Below are positions 5,127 to 5,287 of a DNA stretch of 5,287 bases, in pieces. A program made the translations under genes and the position numbers. The stretch spans positions 1 to 5,287 of the forward strand of contig JAAEEL010000028.1 in NCBI GenBank assembly GCA_013415795.1, written 5' to 3'. The DNA comes from Methanocellales archaeon (GTDB lineage Archaea > Halobacteriota > UBA148). Below the pieces are notes generated by a model. That model had not been told where the DNA came from. It made no database searches and saw only the letters and a list, made by a program, of their open reading frames with translations. Positions within the stretch are counted from its first letter, which is position 1. Each line of letters starts with the position of its first letter.

Positions 5127-5287
5127 ATGATAGGAATGGTCCTTTGCGGTGGTCATGGCAAACGTCTTCGACCTTTTACGTCCGAGATGCCAAAATCACT
5201 TATCGAAATCAAGGAAGGATACACAATTCTGGATAATCAGCTATTACGCTTCTTATCTGCTGGAATAGATAATGTTGTATTGTTGAC
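5127..5287 (+). CDS. Sugar-phosphate nucleotidyltransferase, N-terminal part (3' end outside window)
   Basis: Only the first 53 codons are in the window. The sequence [20 protein letters not shown] followed by MPKSLIEI contains the nucleotide-binding signature GGxGxRLRPxTxxxPKxL of enzymes that join a nucleoside triphosphate and a sugar 1-phosphate to make an NDP-sugar and pyrophosphate. The Gly-rich loop (residues 8-11), the catalytic Arg (13-15 region) and PK (22-23) are intact. [20 protein letters not shown] (34-53) matches the following helix and strand of the Rossmann-like fold. The fragment cannot distinguish glucose-1-phosphate thymidylyl- or uridylyltransferase from mannose-1-phosphate guanylyltransferase, nor show whether a hexapeptide-repeat C-terminal domain follows. 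An in-frame GTG at 5109 would add six residues; the ATG is preferred because the family begins right before the first strand. Products of such enzymes feed glycan or cell-surface synthesis. Confidence 0.88.
   Translation, partial: MIGMVLCGGHGKRLRPFTSEMPKSLIEIKEGYTILDNQLLRFLSAGIDNVVLL

Overview
The window looks archaeal, most likely from a euryarchaeon near the methanogen/ANME lineages (Methanosarcinales-like). The basis is an archaeal-type DnaG primase whose N-terminus ([11 protein letters not shown]) resembles Methanosarcinales DnaG as I remember it, a small archaeal TOPRIM protein, a UPF0146 protein (a family best known from methanogens), a RimI/Ard1-type acetyltransferase, and archaeal TATA-like boxes about 25 bases before several starts. 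This placement rests on recognition, not on a search.

Layout, left to right. Positions 3-527 (+) are the C-terminal 174 codons of a dihydroorotase (pyrC). A TATA-like box inside its last codons precedes a 224-base, GC-rich, highly foldable stretch (543-766) without a convincing protein. I read it as a structured non-coding RNA gene of unidentified family, and it is the most interesting object here. A small TOPRIM protein (814-1224, +) and the DnaG primase (1431-2594, +) follow. They are separated by a 206-base leader rich in inverted repeats, including a 12-bp hairpin that buries the G-run just before the dnaG start codon.

An acetyltransferase gene (2581-3021, -) converges on dnaG, and the two coding regions overlap by 14 bases. 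A 247-base divergent promoter region (3022-3268) leads to the UPF0146 gene (3269-3673, +). That gene converges on an MscS-type mechanosensitive channel gene (3862-4803, -) across a 188-base gap with three small hairpins. A very AT-rich 323-base divergent gap (4804-5126) then leads to the first 53 codons of a sugar-phosphate nucleotidyltransferase (5127 to the window end, +).

The genes look like ordinary chromosomal housekeeping functions (pyrimidine synthesis, primase/RNA turnover, protein acetylation, osmotic protection, sugar nucleotide synthesis) in mostly independent transcription units, not one pathway. I see no transposase, phage gene, CRISPR array, tRNA or rRNA. The novelty is in the non-coding parts: the 543-766 RNA candidate and the dnaG leader.
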